From assembly GCF_964031245.1 (NCBI RefSeq), contig NZ_OZ035017.1, positions 403,402 to 467,401 on the forward strand: a DNA stretch of 64,000 bases. The letters are read 5' to 3'. Every line of letters starts with the position of its first letter. The first letter of the stretch is position 1. The DNA is from Rickettsiella endosymbiont of Miltochrista miniata (GTDB lineage Bacteria; Pseudomonadota; Gammaproteobacteria; Diplorickettsiales; Diplorickettsiaceae). The notes below the pieces were generated by a model. That model was not told the DNA's origin and searched no databases. It was given only the letters and a program-made list of their open reading frames with translations. The translations under genes and the position numbers were made by a program. Below are positions 45,013 through 54,686 of the stretch, one piece after another.

Positions 45013-45805
45013 ACAACTTAGTCTTGCCTATGGGCAGCGCTATATTTTTCAAGATTTCACTGCAAACATCAAGGCCGGTGAATTTATTGCCATTTTAGGT
45101 GCTAACGGCGCCGGAAAAAGTACTTTATTGCGATCCATATTAGGTTTAATCGCTCCAACCAAAGGTAGCATTGCATTATTCGGACAAGCTGTACACAAAG
45201 GTGCCGCTTTTATTGGTTATATGCCACAATTGCGCCAGAATATCGGTAATAGTTTGAGTGCATACGCTTGGTTGGGCGCAAATTTAAATGGATATCAATG
45301 GGGGTTACCGGTTTTAAATGCACAACAAACCGAAGAATTGCAACGTGTTATTCAGTTGGTCAAAGCCGAAAAGATTGTCAATCGACCTTATAGTCTTTTG
45401 TCAGGTGGGGAACGTCAACGTTTATTATTGGCTCAAGCCTTATTGAATAAACCGAAGATTTTATTGTTAGATGAACCGTTAATGAATCTAGATCCTTATT
45501 ATCAAGCCACATTGGTCAGTTTAATTGATGAGATCCGTTTGCAATATGGTATTACGATATTGTTTACTTCGCATGATATTAATCCGCTATTAACCAGTGT
45601 CGATAGAGTACTCTATTTGGCGAAAGGTAAAGCGGTGATTGGTTCAGTCAATGAAATTATCAATAGCAAAAAATTAAGTGAACTTTATGGCTTGGATATA
45701 CAGGTTATTCAGCATGAACAGCAACTTTTTGTCATAAATAAAGAATTAGGATTCCATCATCATGTCAACCATTGTCGACCCGACCTCGATCATTTCTCTG
45801 TTTGA
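44993..45805 (+). CDS. znuC: Zinc/manganese ABC transporter ATPase
   Basis: A 270-residue ABC ATPase: Walker A GANGAGKST, signature LSGGERQR, Walker B ILLLDEPL and H-loop TSHDI, all intact. It powers ZnuB. The last 44 bp overlap the permease, whose start is inside it. Read with znuA and znuB it forms a compact high-affinity metal importer; a Zur-regulated promoter was not recognisable. Confidence 0.93.
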   Translation: MNAIEFKQLSLAYGQRYIFQDFTANIKAGEFIAILGANGAGKSTLLRSILGLIAPTKGSIALFGQAVHKGAAFIGYMPQLRQNIGNSLSAYAWLGANLNGYQWGLPVLNAQQTEELQRVIQLVKAEKIVNRPYSLLSGGERQRLLLAQALLNKPKILLLDEPLMNLDPYYQATLVSLIDEIRLQYGITILFTSHDINPLLTSVDRVLYLAKGKAVIGSVNEIINSKKLSELYGLDIQVIQHEQQLFVINKELGFHHHVNHCRPDLDHFSV

Positions 45806-46589
45806 ATATCATTTTCTACGTAACGCACTGCTAGCGGGTACGATTGCAGCGATACTGGCGGGTTGCGTCGGATATTTTATGGTTATTCGTAAATTGGCTT
45901 TTGCTGGTCATGCTTTAGGGCATATTGGTTTTGCTGGAGCGACTGGTGCCGGATTAGTGGGCTTAATGCCAGTAACAGGACAGTTGATCTTGACGATATT
46001 AGCGGCCATCGGCATGGGTAGCTTAGGTCATCGAATTAGTAAAAGCGATGTGGCTATCGGCATCGTTTTGGCATTGGCGCTAGGATTAGGTGTTTTATTT
46101 TTACATTTTTATACCAGTTATGCCGCGCAAGCGATGACGATACTATTTGGTAACCTCTTAGGAGTTTCCGCGCATTTGATAAAAATGATGTTGATTTATT
46201 CTGTTCTCAGTTTGCTAGGCTTAAGTGTCATTGCAAGACCTTTATTATTTGCTAGCTTAGAACCTGAATTAGCCGAAGCGAAAGGAGTTTCTTTATCACT
46301 CATCTCTATTTTATTTATGATCATCGTGGCCGTTGCTGTCACTGAAGCGAGTCAAGTGGTGGGTGTATTATTAGTGTTTACTTTATTGATAGGACCTTCC
46401 GCAGCGGCTTTAAATTGGACGCATCATATTTTAAGCGGCTTGTTTTTAACGGTATTGTTTGGCGTCTTAATCGTCTGGGTAGGTATCATTTTAGCATTTG
46501 TCACGGATTGGCCTATTCCGTTTTGGATTAGTGCTTTAGCAGCAAGCAACTATTTTTTGAGTTGTATAGCAAAGCCAAAACATTTTTAA
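45762..46589 (+). CDS. znuB: Zinc/manganese ABC transporter permease
   Basis: A 275-residue inner-membrane permease of the ABC-3 family with about eight hydrophobic segments. FAGHALGHIGFAGATG and EAKGVSLSLISILFM are family typical. It forms the channel through which metal passes from ZnuA. Its start overlaps znuC. The last gene of the operon; a distinct small gene follows. Confidence 0.92.
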   Translation: MSTIVDPTSIISLFEYHFLRNALLAGTIAAILAGCVGYFMVIRKLAFAGHALGHIGFAGATGAGLVGLMPVTGQLILTILAAIGMGSLGHRISKSDVAIGIVLALALGLGVLFLHFYTSYAAQAMTILFGNLLGVSAHLIKMMLIYSVLSLLGLSVIARPLLFASLEPELAEAKGVSLSLISILFMIIVAVAVTEASQVVGVLLVFTLLIGPSAAALNWTHHILSGLFLTVLFGVLIVWVGIILAFVTDWPIPFWISALAASNYFLSCIAKPKHF

Positions 46590-46623
46590 TTGTGATCCGT
46601 TTCCTTTTTTTATGAGTGTGATT

Positions 46624-46740
46624 ATGAAATCAATGCAAAACATGGATCTTGATCGATTTCCTGAAATAACAGAGAGTGTTTGGAAGATTGTAAAAAAGCT
46701 AACAAAGTTATCGAGCAGAAAAAAAATATCGAAAAAAAAA
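46624..46740 (+). promoter_or_regulatory. 39-codon upstream frame ending in poly-A slippery tract
   Basis: ATG 46624 opens MKSMQNMDLDRFPEITESVW and runs to TAA 46741. It ends in eight- and nine-base A-runs. A -1 shift at the second run would continue into the 180-residue frame, which otherwise starts only with TTG 46680. Confidence 0.4.
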
Positions 46741-47222
46741 TAAAAAACGAGCAAAAATGTTTACTGGAAAATATAGTTTTTTTTGATGAGAAGCAGAATA
46801 TTAACGATGGCAAATTAATACGAGAGCTTTTACTCCTGTCATTTTTTATAGTGCCTGCGACCGCTGCTTGGGATTTTGTTTTTACTTTTTTGGTGGCTGA
46901 TTCGATAGTATCAGTACCCATTTTCATCGCTTTGTGCTTTTTTTTAGAAATGCTCCCTACAAAGGGAATAGGTCATTTTCCGAACGAGCTGAATAAACAG
47001 AAAAAAATATGTTTAGATAAAAAGCAATTGATCGGAGAATTAAAAGCTGAACTGCAGGAATTAGAGCGAGTTTCAGAAGAAACGATGGAAAACTCTTCTA
47101 GTCCTGAAAAATTAGATGGAAGTAAAAAAAGTAATGTTTGCTTTTTTCAACCTGCTAGGGCAAACGAAGAGAATACTGATATTAATAATTTAACTAGCGT
47201 TAGTGTTCTAGGATTTAAGTAA
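46680..47222 (+). CDS. Unrecognised membrane protein with flanking coiled coils; start uncertain
   Basis: The frame opens with TTG 46680 and gives 180 residues. N-terminal 40 residues are Lys/Glu-rich coiled coil; residues about 50-92 are two hydrophobic segments (LLLLSFFIVPATAAWDFVF, then VPIFIALCFFLEM); residues about 110-135 form another coil; the end is Ser/Asn-rich. A better N-terminus may be the ATG 46624 frame joined by a -1 shift on poly-A. It is followed by a strong terminator. No family is recognised; topology fits a small effector or membrane protein. Confidence 0.45.
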   Translation: MEDCKKANKVIEQKKNIEKKIKNEQKCLLENIVFFDEKQNINDGKLIRELLLLSFFIVPATAAWDFVFTFLVADSIVSVPIFIALCFFLEMLPTKGIGHFPNELNKQKKICLDKKQLIGELKAELQELERVSEETMENSSSPEKLDGSKKSNVCFFQPARANEENTDINNLTSVSVLGFK

Positions 47223-47270
47223 CTTGCAAAGTTTGTTTTTGTTCGGAAATTAATTTAACGGACCAGCTAC

Positions 47271-47299
47271 ATCCCACGCTAAGGCGTGGGATTTTTTTG
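47271..47299 (+). terminator. Strong rho-independent terminator
   Basis: ATCCCACGC (47271-47279) and GCGTGGGAT (47284-47292) form a perfect 9-bp GC-rich stem with a four-base loop, followed by six T. It ends plus-strand transcription before the convergent nrdB. Confidence 0.9.
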
Positions 47300-47314
47300 T
47301 GGACTTTCCTGCTA

Positions 47315-48397
47315 TCAATCATCCCAATTTAAACTGCCGCCGGTTTGATACTCGGTTACGCGAGTTTCAAAGAAATTCTTTTCTTTTTTGAGATCAATGA
47401 TTTCACTCATCCATGGTAAAGGGTTGCTAACGCCAGGATATTGTTCGGGTAAGCCAATTTGTGCAAGACGTCGATTGCCGATGAAGCGCAGATAATTCCA
47501 CATCATGTCAGCATTTAACCCAAGGATGCCGCGCGGCATGGTATCTAAAGCATATTGATATTCTAGATCGACGCCTTCTTTGACGAGATCAATCACATAG
47601 CGTTTGAATTCCGATGTCCATAAATGTGGATTTTCTAATTTAATTTGATTGATCACATCGATACCAAAATTTAAATGCATCGATTCGTCACGTAAGATAT
47701 ATTGAAATTGTTCGGCGGTTCCAGCCATTTTATTTTGTCGACCCATGCTTAGGATCTGTGAAAAACCAACATAGAAAAATATGCCTTCGAATACCACATA
47801 AAAAGCAATTAAGTCACGCAATAGACGTTGATCATTTTCGGGTGTGCCGGTACGAAAATTCGGATCGGCTAAACTTTGCGTAAAAGGAAGCGCCCATTCT
47901 GTTTTTTTAGCTACCGTAGGTAATTCGCGATACATATTAAAAAGGCGTGCTTCATCCATACCTAAACTTTCTATGACATATTGATAGGCATGTGTATGCA
48001 GAGCCTCTTCGAAGGCTTGTCTTAGTAAGTATTGTCGACATTCTGGATTGGTAATATGGCGATAGACGGCTAAAACCAGATTATTTGCAACCAGGGAATC
48101 GGCAGTTGAGAAGAAACCCAAGCTGCGCTCTATGATTAAACGTTCATCTTCGCTTAATCCTTTTGGATCACGCCATAGCGCAATGTCTGCCGACATGTTT
48201 ACTTCTTGTGGCATCCAATGATTAGCACAGGCAGCTAAGTATTTTTCCCAGGCCCATTTATATTTAAATGGGACTAGTTGATTGAGATCGGCGCGACAGT
48301 TGATGATCTTCTTGTCATCTACTTGTACGCGTGCCGCACCTATTTCGAGTGTTTCTAGACCGGTAAAACCACCGGTGGCATGTTCAGTCGTATTCAT
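47315..48397 (-). CDS. nrdB: Ribonucleotide reductase class Ia, beta subunit
   Basis: A 360-residue R2 protein. The di-iron ligands are visible: Asp100, then [13 protein letters not shown] with Glu131 and His134, and later [13 protein letters not shown]. Tyr138 sits four residues after the His, the place of the radical Tyr122 in E. coli. It generates the radical used by NrdA for dNTP synthesis. AGAGGA lies seven bases before ATG. It is 45 bp downstream of nrdA. Confidence 0.95.
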   Translation of the reverse strand: MNTTEHATGGFTGLETLEIGAARVQVDDKKIINCRADLNQLVPFKYKWAWEKYLAACANHWMPQEVNMSADIALWRDPKGLSEDERLIIERSLGFFSTADSLVANNLVLAVYRHITNPECRQYLLRQAFEEALHTHAYQYVIESLGMDEARLFNMYRELPTVAKKTEWALPFTQSLADPNFRTGTPENDQRLLRDLIAFYVVFEGIFFYVGFSQILSMGRQNKMAGTAEQFQYILRDESMHLNFGIDVINQIKLENPHLWTSEFKRYVIDLVKEGVDLEYQYALDTMPRGILGLNADMMWNYLRFIGNRRLAQIGLPEQYPGVSNPLPWMSEIIDLKKEKNFFETRVTEYQTGGSLNWDD

Positions 48398-48442
48398 CGT
48401 TTTATCCTCTATAGGAGTAACTTTGTTTATGAAACCAGTAGT

Positions 48443-51289
48443 CTATTGACATGATTCGCAACCTGGGTCAATTATCGAGCAAGCAGGGCCGGTTGCGCTA
48501 TCCATTTGTACTGAATTTAAGTGACTTTTTTCTAAGGTTGCCTTTTCAGTATGTGTAGCGCCCATCGTCCGTAAATAGTAACTTGTTTTTAATCCTTTCA
48601 GCCAAATTCGTTTATAAAGTTCGTCTAATTTTTTACCAGAAGCTTGCGCCATGTAAAGATTTAACGATTGACTTTGATCTATCCATTTTTGACGGCGCGA
48701 TCCAGCTTCAACCAGCCAATGTGTGGGAACTTCAAAAGCAGTCGCATAGAGCTGTTTTAAACTATCAGGAACACGTTCAATTTTTTGTAAACTACCGTCA
48801 TAATATTTAAGATCATTCAGCATCACGGCATCCCATAATCCGAGTAATTTTAAATCTTTGACTAAATAGGGATTGATCACGGTGAATTCACCGGACATAT
48901 TGGATTTTACAAAAAGATTTTGATAGGTCGGCTCAATTGATTGCGAAACACCACAGATATTGGAAATAGTAGCTGTTGGTGCAATGGCCATACAATTCGA
49001 GTTACGCATACCTTCTTTCATTACTTTTTTTCGTAATGTGTCCCAATCTAAATGAGCAGTTTGATCTTGGTTTAAGAATTCACCACGGGTTTTTTGTAAC
49101 AGTGCAATGGAATCTAAGGGTAAAATTCCTTGGCTCCATAAAGATCCGTTAAAGCTTTCATACGAACCTCGTTCTTTGGCTAAATCACTGGAAGCTTCTA
49201 TGGCGTAATAACTAATCGACTCCATAGAATGATCGGCAAAGGTGATTGCGGCTTCTGAAGCATAAGGTAGTCGTAATTGATATAAAGCGTCTTGGAAGCC
49301 CATCAGACCTAAACCAATAGGACGATGCTTTAAGTTCGAACGGCGTGCTTGCGGCACGGTGTAATAATTAATATCAATGACATTATCTAACATGCGAATG
49401 GCAGTGCGGATAGTGCGACGCAATTTCGCTTGATCGATTTCTCCTGATTCTGTCAGATGCTGAGGCAAGTTAATACTTCCCAAATTACAGACGGCTATTT
49501 CATCAATGGAAGTATTGAGTGTAATTTCAGTGCATAAATTGGAGCTATGAATGGTTCCCACATGTTGTTGCGGCGAACGTAAATTGCAAGGATCCTTAAA
49601 TGTGATCCAAGGATGCCCAGTTTCAAATAATAAACTTAGCATTTTTCGCCACAGATTGGCTGCTGGAATAGTCTTGAAATTTTTAATTTCACCGCGCGCA
49701 GCTTTGGCTTCATAGGCTTGATATTTTTCTTCAAATTCTAAACCAAACGCATCATGTAAATCAGGTGTTTCATCGGGTGAGAATAAAGTCCAGTTTTTTC
49801 CTTGCATGAGTCGTTTCATGAATAGATCAGGTACCCAATTTGCGGTATTCATATCATGCGTGCGACGCCGGTCGTCACCGGTATTTTTTCGTAATTCTAA
49901 AAATTCTTCGATATCTAAATGCCATGTTTCTAAGTACGCGCAGACAGCGCCTTTACGTTTACCACCTTGATTGACGGCTACAGCAGAAGCGTTGGCTACG
50001 TTTAAAAAAGGTACGACGCCCAGTGACTTTCCATTGGTGCCTTTAATTCGTGCACCCATCGCTCGAACTGAAGTCCAATCATTGCCTAAGCCACCGGCAA
50101 ATTTTGAAAGTAAGGCATTATCTTTTATGGCGCTATAAATTTGATCGAGATCATCCGCTACCGTGGTTAAGAAACAACTTGAAAGTTGTGGCCGCAGAGT
50201 TCCGGAGTTAAATAGAGTAGGCGTGGATGCCATATAGTCAAAAGATGAAAGTAGAAGATAAAACTCAATCGCTCGTTCTTCTTTGTTAGGTTCTTGTTGT
50301 GCAAGTCCCATGGCAACACGCATAAAGAAAGCTTGGGGCAATTCAAATCGGATATCATCGGCGTGTAAAAAGTAGCGATCATATAAAGTTTGTAAACTTA
50401 GATAAGTAAATTTCTGATCGCGTTCAGGTAGTAAGGCCTTACTTAATTTTTCTAAATCAAAGCTTTGTAATTGTGGATCCAATAATTCTAAGTCGACACC
50501 GCGTTTGATATAGTGTTGGAAGTAGTGATGGTATACGCCATGATCACTGGTATGCGTCGTCGTAGGCAATTCAAGAAAGTTTAATGCTTCTGTATATAAG
50601 GTGCGTAATAAGAAACGCGCAGTTGCGTAAGTATAATTAGGATCCTGTTCAACCAGAGAGCGTGCACTGATAATGAGTGCTTTATCAATTTCTGCGACAG
50701 GCATGCCGTCATATAGATTACGTAAGGTTTCTTGTAAAATGAGTTCGTGTTTTACTTCGCCTAAATCTTTACAGGTCTCCGTGATCAACAGGCTCAGTTG
50801 TATGAGATCGAGTGGACGTTGACTACCATCGGCTAAGGTTATTTGTAATTGAATCTCAGATTGTGATTTCGTTTCTGCACGCATTTTTCGTCGTTCTTCA
50901 CGATAAAGCACATAGGTGCGCGCAACTTGGTGAGCTTCTACACGCATTAAAGCTAACTCAACTTGATCTTGTATGGCTTCAATAGGCAATGTTCCACCGT
51001 TGGGGTGGCGTTGTTGTATGATGTTGGTGACTTGCTGTGTGAGTTGCGATACCCGTTCATGAATACGCGTAGACAATGCCGCTTGCCCACCTTCTACAGC
51101 GAGAAAAGCTTTAGTAATGGCAATCCTAATTTTACTTGGATCGTAATTAACAAGTTTTCCATTACGTTTTATAACTTGTAATGTGCAGATGGGTTTATTC
51201 TCTTGTTCTGCTTCCGCTTCAGGTAGTAGAATCTCGGCGCTGTTAAGCAGAAGAGAAGAAGTCATTAGTTCGGATGAAAGTCCGCTCAT
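48443..51289 (-). CDS. nrdA: Ribonucleotide reductase class Ia, alpha subunit
   Basis: A 948-residue R1 protein, longer than E. coli NrdA (761) because of an N-terminal extension with one certain ATP-cone (ICTLQVIKRNGKLVNYDPSK) and a second cone-like segment (about residues 145-235). Active residues include LSSCFLTTVADD, NLCTEITLN, and the redox tail Cys-x2-Cys at the end (DPGCESCQ). It reduces NDPs. AAGGAG precedes the ATG by five bases. NrdR-like boxes lie upstream. Confidence 0.95.
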   Translation of the reverse strand: MSGLSSELMTSSLLLNSAEILLPEAEAEQENKPICTLQVIKRNGKLVNYDPSKIRIAITKAFLAVEGGQAALSTRIHERVSQLTQQVTNIIQQRHPNGGTLPIEAIQDQVELALMRVEAHQVARTYVLYREERRKMRAETKSQSEIQLQITLADGSQRPLDLIQLSLLITETCKDLGEVKHELILQETLRNLYDGMPVAEIDKALIISARSLVEQDPNYTYATARFLLRTLYTEALNFLELPTTTHTSDHGVYHHYFQHYIKRGVDLELLDPQLQSFDLEKLSKALLPERDQKFTYLSLQTLYDRYFLHADDIRFELPQAFFMRVAMGLAQQEPNKEERAIEFYLLLSSFDYMASTPTLFNSGTLRPQLSSCFLTTVADDLDQIYSAIKDNALLSKFAGGLGNDWTSVRAMGARIKGTNGKSLGVVPFLNVANASAVAVNQGGKRKGAVCAYLETWHLDIEEFLELRKNTGDDRRRTHDMNTANWVPDLFMKRLMQGKNWTLFSPDETPDLHDAFGLEFEEKYQAYEAKAARGEIKNFKTIPAANLWRKMLSLLFETGHPWITFKDPCNLRSPQQHVGTIHSSNLCTEITLNTSIDEIAVCNLGSINLPQHLTESGEIDQAKLRRTIRTAIRMLDNVIDINYYTVPQARRSNLKHRPIGLGLMGFQDALYQLRLPYASEAAITFADHSMESISYYAIEASSDLAKERGSYESFNGSLWSQGILPLDSIALLQKTRGEFLNQDQTAHLDWDTLRKKVMKEGMRNSNCMAIAPTATISNICGVSQSIEPTYQNLFVKSNMSGEFTVINPYLVKDLKLLGLWDAVMLNDLKYYDGSLQKIERVPDSLKQLYATAFEVPTHWLVEAGSRRQKWIDQSQSLNLYMAQASGKKLDELYKRIWLKGLKTSYYLRTMGATHTEKATLEKSHLNSVQMDSATGPACSIIDPGCESCQ

Positions 51290-51340
51290 GGATGCTCCTT
51301 AAAAAAGGTTGTGAGGAATTATGTCTATGGAAATGATATA

Positions 51341-51387
51341 ACACAATATCATGTGGTTTCTATACTATGCAACCACTATATGAAGTG
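51341..51387 (-). promoter_or_regulatory. Tandem NrdR-box-like sites upstream of nrdA
   Basis: ACACAATATCATGTGG (51341-51356) and ACCACTATATGAAGTG (51372-51387) both approach the NrdR consensus (ACAnwATATnTTGTGT-like). Start-to-start spacing is 31 bp, three helical turns, as in E. coli nrd promoters. nrdR itself is not in the window. Confidence 0.65.
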
Positions 51388-51546
51388 AAGAAGACTTTAG
51401 TAAGCTGTGAATAAGTTGGGTAAAACATGTTAACGGCATGACTTGTTTTTCATGTGGCAGACCGTCGGAGTTGGTCTTATGCATCGGTGCTTAAATTTTT
51501 TGTGTGATGGACGTATTTGGTCGATTTTGTAGGTAACAGAGGTGAT

Positions 51547-52938
51547 ATGCAACAAATTTCTTTTGCAGAGGTTTCAAAAAGTATTTTTCGTGCCTACGAT
51601 ATTCGAGGCATCGTAGGTGAGACGATAACGCCCGAGCTCGTCTATACATTGGGGAAAGCGATAGCTAGTGCCGCCCAAGAGCAAGGCGAAAAAACCATTA
51701 TCACTGCGCGTGACGGACGCTTGTCAGGACCTGTTTTGATGCAGGCCTTACAGCAGGGATTGCGTGAAAGTGGCTGCGACGTGATAGATATTGGACAAGT
51801 GCCTAGTCCAGTGCTTTATTTCGCAACCCGTTATTTAGATTATCGTTCAGGGGTGATGTTAACGGCGAGTCATAATCCGTCGAATTATAATGGCCTAAAA
51901 ATTGTTTTAGCTGGAAAAAGTTTATCCGAAGGCACTATCGAGGAACTTTATTTGCGCATCCAAGCCGGTGGTTTTAATTCAGGAAAAGGTAGTTTCCAGC
52001 AAATATCGGTTACCGAAGCTTATCTCAATCGTATTACTCAAGATATTTCTTTAGCGCGACCTTTACGTGTCGTGCTGGATTGTGGAAATGGTGTAGCCGG
52101 TGTAGTTGCTCCCGAATTATTGCGTCGTTTAGGTTGTGAAGTGATTGAGTTATTTTGTGATGTGGATGGCCATTTCCCCAATCATCACCCTGATCCCAGC
52201 GTGCCAGAGAATTTAAAGGATTTAATTGCCAGTGTGAAACAACATAAGGCAGATATTGGACTGGCCTTAGATGGTGATGGCGATAGACTGGGAGTGGTCA
52301 CCAATCGGGGTGAAATTATTTGGCCTGATAGACAATTAATGTTGTATGCGATGGACGTCTTATCACGCAATTCAGGCGCGCTCATTATTTATGACATCAA
52401 ATCAACGGCTCATTTGGCAAAGCTCATTGCAGAAAATGGCGGTCAATCTTTAATGTGGAAAACAGGACATTCGATTATGAAATCCAAATTAGAAGAAACC
52501 GGTGCATTATTGGCGGGCGAGATGAGTGGCCACATCTTTTTTAAAGAACGTTGGTATGGTTTTGATGATGGCTTATATACCGCCGCTCGTTTATTAGAAA
52601 TTGTCGCTAAAAGTAAAAAAAATGTGAGTGATTTATTTGCTGAATTGCCGAACAGCATTAATACACCTGAGTTAAAATTACCTATCGCTGAAGATAAAAA
52701 ATTTGCATTTATTCAGGCCTTTCAAGCACATGTAGATTTTCCGGATGCGAAATTGAGTAAAATAGATGGTGTCCGGGCCGAGTTTAATGATGGTTGGGGT
52801 TTAGTGCGCGCATCGAATACCAGCCCTTATTTAATTCTGCGCTTTGAAGCAGATAATTTACCTGCCTTAAAGCGTATCCAAACTCTCTTTGGGAATGCCT
52901 TGTTGGCGATGGATCCCGATCTCAAATTACCTTTCTAA
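51547..52938 (+). CDS. algC: Phosphomannomutase/phosphoglucomutase (AlgC/ManB type)
   Basis: I start at ATG 51547 with GAGGTG just upstream, giving 463 residues. The phosphoserine loop TASHNPSNYNGLK, metal loop DGDGDRLG, sugar loop GEMSGHIFF and phosphate-binding RASNTSPYLILRFE appear in that order. It interconverts mannose or glucose 6- and 1-phosphates for sugar nucleotides and lipopolysaccharide. It begins a plus-strand pair with xthA. Confidence 0.93.
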   Translation: MQQISFAEVSKSIFRAYDIRGIVGETITPELVYTLGKAIASAAQEQGEKTIITARDGRLSGPVLMQALQQGLRESGCDVIDIGQVPSPVLYFATRYLDYRSGVMLTASHNPSNYNGLKIVLAGKSLSEGTIEELYLRIQAGGFNSGKGSFQQISVTEAYLNRITQDISLARPLRVVLDCGNGVAGVVAPELLRRLGCEVIELFCDVDGHFPNHHPDPSVPENLKDLIASVKQHKADIGLALDGDGDRLGVVTNRGEIIWPDRQLMLYAMDVLSRNSGALIIYDIKSTAHLAKLIAENGGQSLMWKTGHSIMKSKLEETGALLAGEMSGHIFFKERWYGFDDGLYTAARLLEIVAKSKKNVSDLFAELPNSINTPELKLPIAEDKKFAFIQAFQAHVDFPDAKLSKIDGVRAEFNDGWGLVRASNTSPYLILRFEADNLPALKRIQTLFGNALLAMDPDLKLPF

Positions 52939-52952
52939 ATTACTGAGAGTAT

Positions 52953-53717
52953 ATGCGTATTATTACTTTAAATGTGAATGGCATTCGCTCTGCCGCGCGC
53001 AAAGGCTTTTTTGTATGGTTGAAACTACAAAATGCAGATATTGTTTGCTTGCAGGAAACCAAAGCACAAGAGGATCAATTGGATGCGTCACATTATCTTG
53101 AAGACTATCAGGCGTATTTTTTTGATGCTGAAAAAAAAGGTTATAGTGGCGTGGCAATCTATAGCCGTATTAAGCCGGATTCAATTACTGCCGGGTTAGG
53201 TTGGGAATGCGTAGATAGAGAGGGTCGTTATCTGCAACTCAATTTTCCTGGATTGAGTGTTGCTTCGTTGTATATGCCATCCGGTAGTAGTGGTGAATTA
53301 CGCCAACAGCTCAAATTTCAATTTTTAGATCATTATTTAGCTATTCTGAAAAAACAACGCCAGCAAAAACACGATTTTATTATTTGTGGAGATTGGAATA
53401 TTGCACGTAAACCCATCGATTTAAAAAATTGGCGTAACAATCAAAAAAATTCTGGTTTTTTACCGGAAGAACGTGCTTGGTTTGATCAGGTATTAGGGCC
53501 TATCGGCTATGTGGATGCTTTCCGAGAGGTGGATCAACAACCGGAACAATATACCTGGTGGTCAAATCGGGGTCGCGCTTGGGATAATAATGTTGGATGG
53601 AGGATTGATTATCAAATAATTACTCCTGGGTTAAAGGATAAAATTAAATCGGTTGCGATCTATAAAGATCAACGTTTTTCGGATCATGCCCCCTTAACTA
53701 TCGATTATAAACTTTAG
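52953..53717 (+). CDS. xthA: Exodeoxyribonuclease III
   Basis: A 254-residue endonuclease/exonuclease/phosphatase-fold enzyme. NVNGIRSA, CLQETKAQ, GDWNIARKPIDL and SDHAPLTI give the Asn, Glu, Asp-x-Asn and Asp-His active residues. It cleaves at AP sites and removes 3' blocks in base excision repair. Its last 20 bp overlap the convergent OTU-like gene. It starts 14 bp after algC. Confidence 0.94.
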   Translation: MRIITLNVNGIRSAARKGFFVWLKLQNADIVCLQETKAQEDQLDASHYLEDYQAYFFDAEKKGYSGVAIYSRIKPDSITAGLGWECVDREGRYLQLNFPGLSVASLYMPSGSSGELRQQLKFQFLDHYLAILKKQRQQKHDFIICGDWNIARKPIDLKNWRNNQKNSGFLPEERAWFDQVLGPIGYVDAFREVDQQPEQYTWWSNRGRAWDNNVGWRIDYQIITPGLKDKIKSVAIYKDQRFSDHAPLTIDYKL

Positions 53718-54630
53718 AGGTGGTTGAAAGAATGTCTGGAATTTCAGGTGTTGGACGGCCAAAAAACCAAGGCATACAGGATGAAGATTTGCTTTTTAAG
53801 TATAAGTTTTCATCGACGTTGATTAATTTTTCTTGGTCGCTATTAAAGTTTTCATTGAGGTGAAAAGTTTTTATTAGCTCTTGAGTAAGCATTTTTACGA
53901 TAGTAGGTAATCTCGCGATATTTTTTTTCAGTTGCTTGTTTGCATTTTCCAATAAAGGTTTAGAAGGTTGCGGAGGATCTATTTCTTCTGGCAAAAAAGC
54001 TAAACCATTGGTTTGATCTTTGGGTAATAAATAATGCCAATGAGAGCTAATGTTGAGCAATGTAAATAAGGACTTAGATTTGTCTAATGGAGTTTGTGCC
54101 CAATAATAACTCTTAAGATTTGGATTATAGGCGATTAAGTTTATTTCTACTTTAAAATAATTGGCTAAAGCAATAAGAATTTCAAATCCTACGTAATTTC
54201 CGTCTTGATTTAATTTTTTATCTTCCGTTTCTAGATCAGTTAATTGAGTTTCTTGACTTAAAAGCTCAAGATAACCCTCATATCCGATTTTACGTAAGGA
54301 ATTGGAAAGTAATGCAGTCAAGCTAATAAGTCCTTGACGTGAAGGGTGTTGATGCAGAAAAACTTTAAATTGACTAAAATTGAACGAAGGATTTTTTAAC
54401 AGTTTTTTGAGAGGGCAGGAAACTAGATTTTTTAATACTTTTTTCCTAAAATCTTCGAATAAATGTTTATCTAAAGTTAGTTGATCTCGAGTAATCGCAT
54501 CAATTAAGCCGCAAGCAAAGGCATAAAGTCCGCAATTTCCATCGGCAACGGGCGATATTAGCCAATAAAATTTATAATCGATAGCGCAATAAAGCTCTTT
54601 TTTATAGTCGTTATCCGTAAGACTCAACAT
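53698..54630 (-). CDS. OTU-like cysteine protease, candidate effector deubiquitinase
   Basis: A 310-residue protein with an OTU-type active site: PVADGNCGLYAFACGLIDAI holds Asp30 and the nucleophile Cys33, and NISSHWHYLLPKD holds His199 followed by Tyr, as in OTU proteases. The helix GFEILIALANYFKVEINLIAYN precedes the terminal strands. OTU enzymes remove ubiquitin; bacterial copies are usually injected effectors. There is no signal peptide, so delivery would be by type IV or similar. The C-terminal 100 residues are helical and unrecognised. Its tail overlaps xthA, and pncC lies upstream. Confidence 0.75.
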   Translation of the reverse strand: MLSLTDNDYKKELYCAIDYKFYWLISPVADGNCGLYAFACGLIDAITRDQLTLDKHLFEDFRKKVLKNLVSCPLKKLLKNPSFNFSQFKVFLHQHPSRQGLISLTALLSNSLRKIGYEGYLELLSQETQLTDLETEDKKLNQDGNYVGFEILIALANYFKVEINLIAYNPNLKSYYWAQTPLDKSKSLFTLLNISSHWHYLLPKDQTNGLAFLPEEIDPPQPSKPLLENANKQLKKNIARLPTIVKMLTQELIKTFHLNENFNSDQEKLINVDENLYLKSKSSSCMPWFFGRPTPEIPDILSTTSKVYNR

Positions 54631-54686
54631 GGCAAACCCAATAGAATTTATTATAGTTTCTGTATCCTTAGGGCTGGAATAATATT

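Noticed and set aside
46622-46927. Minus-strand Phe/Ser-rich frame
   Set aside because: Arises from poly-A runs of the plus-strand membrane gene; no start signal.
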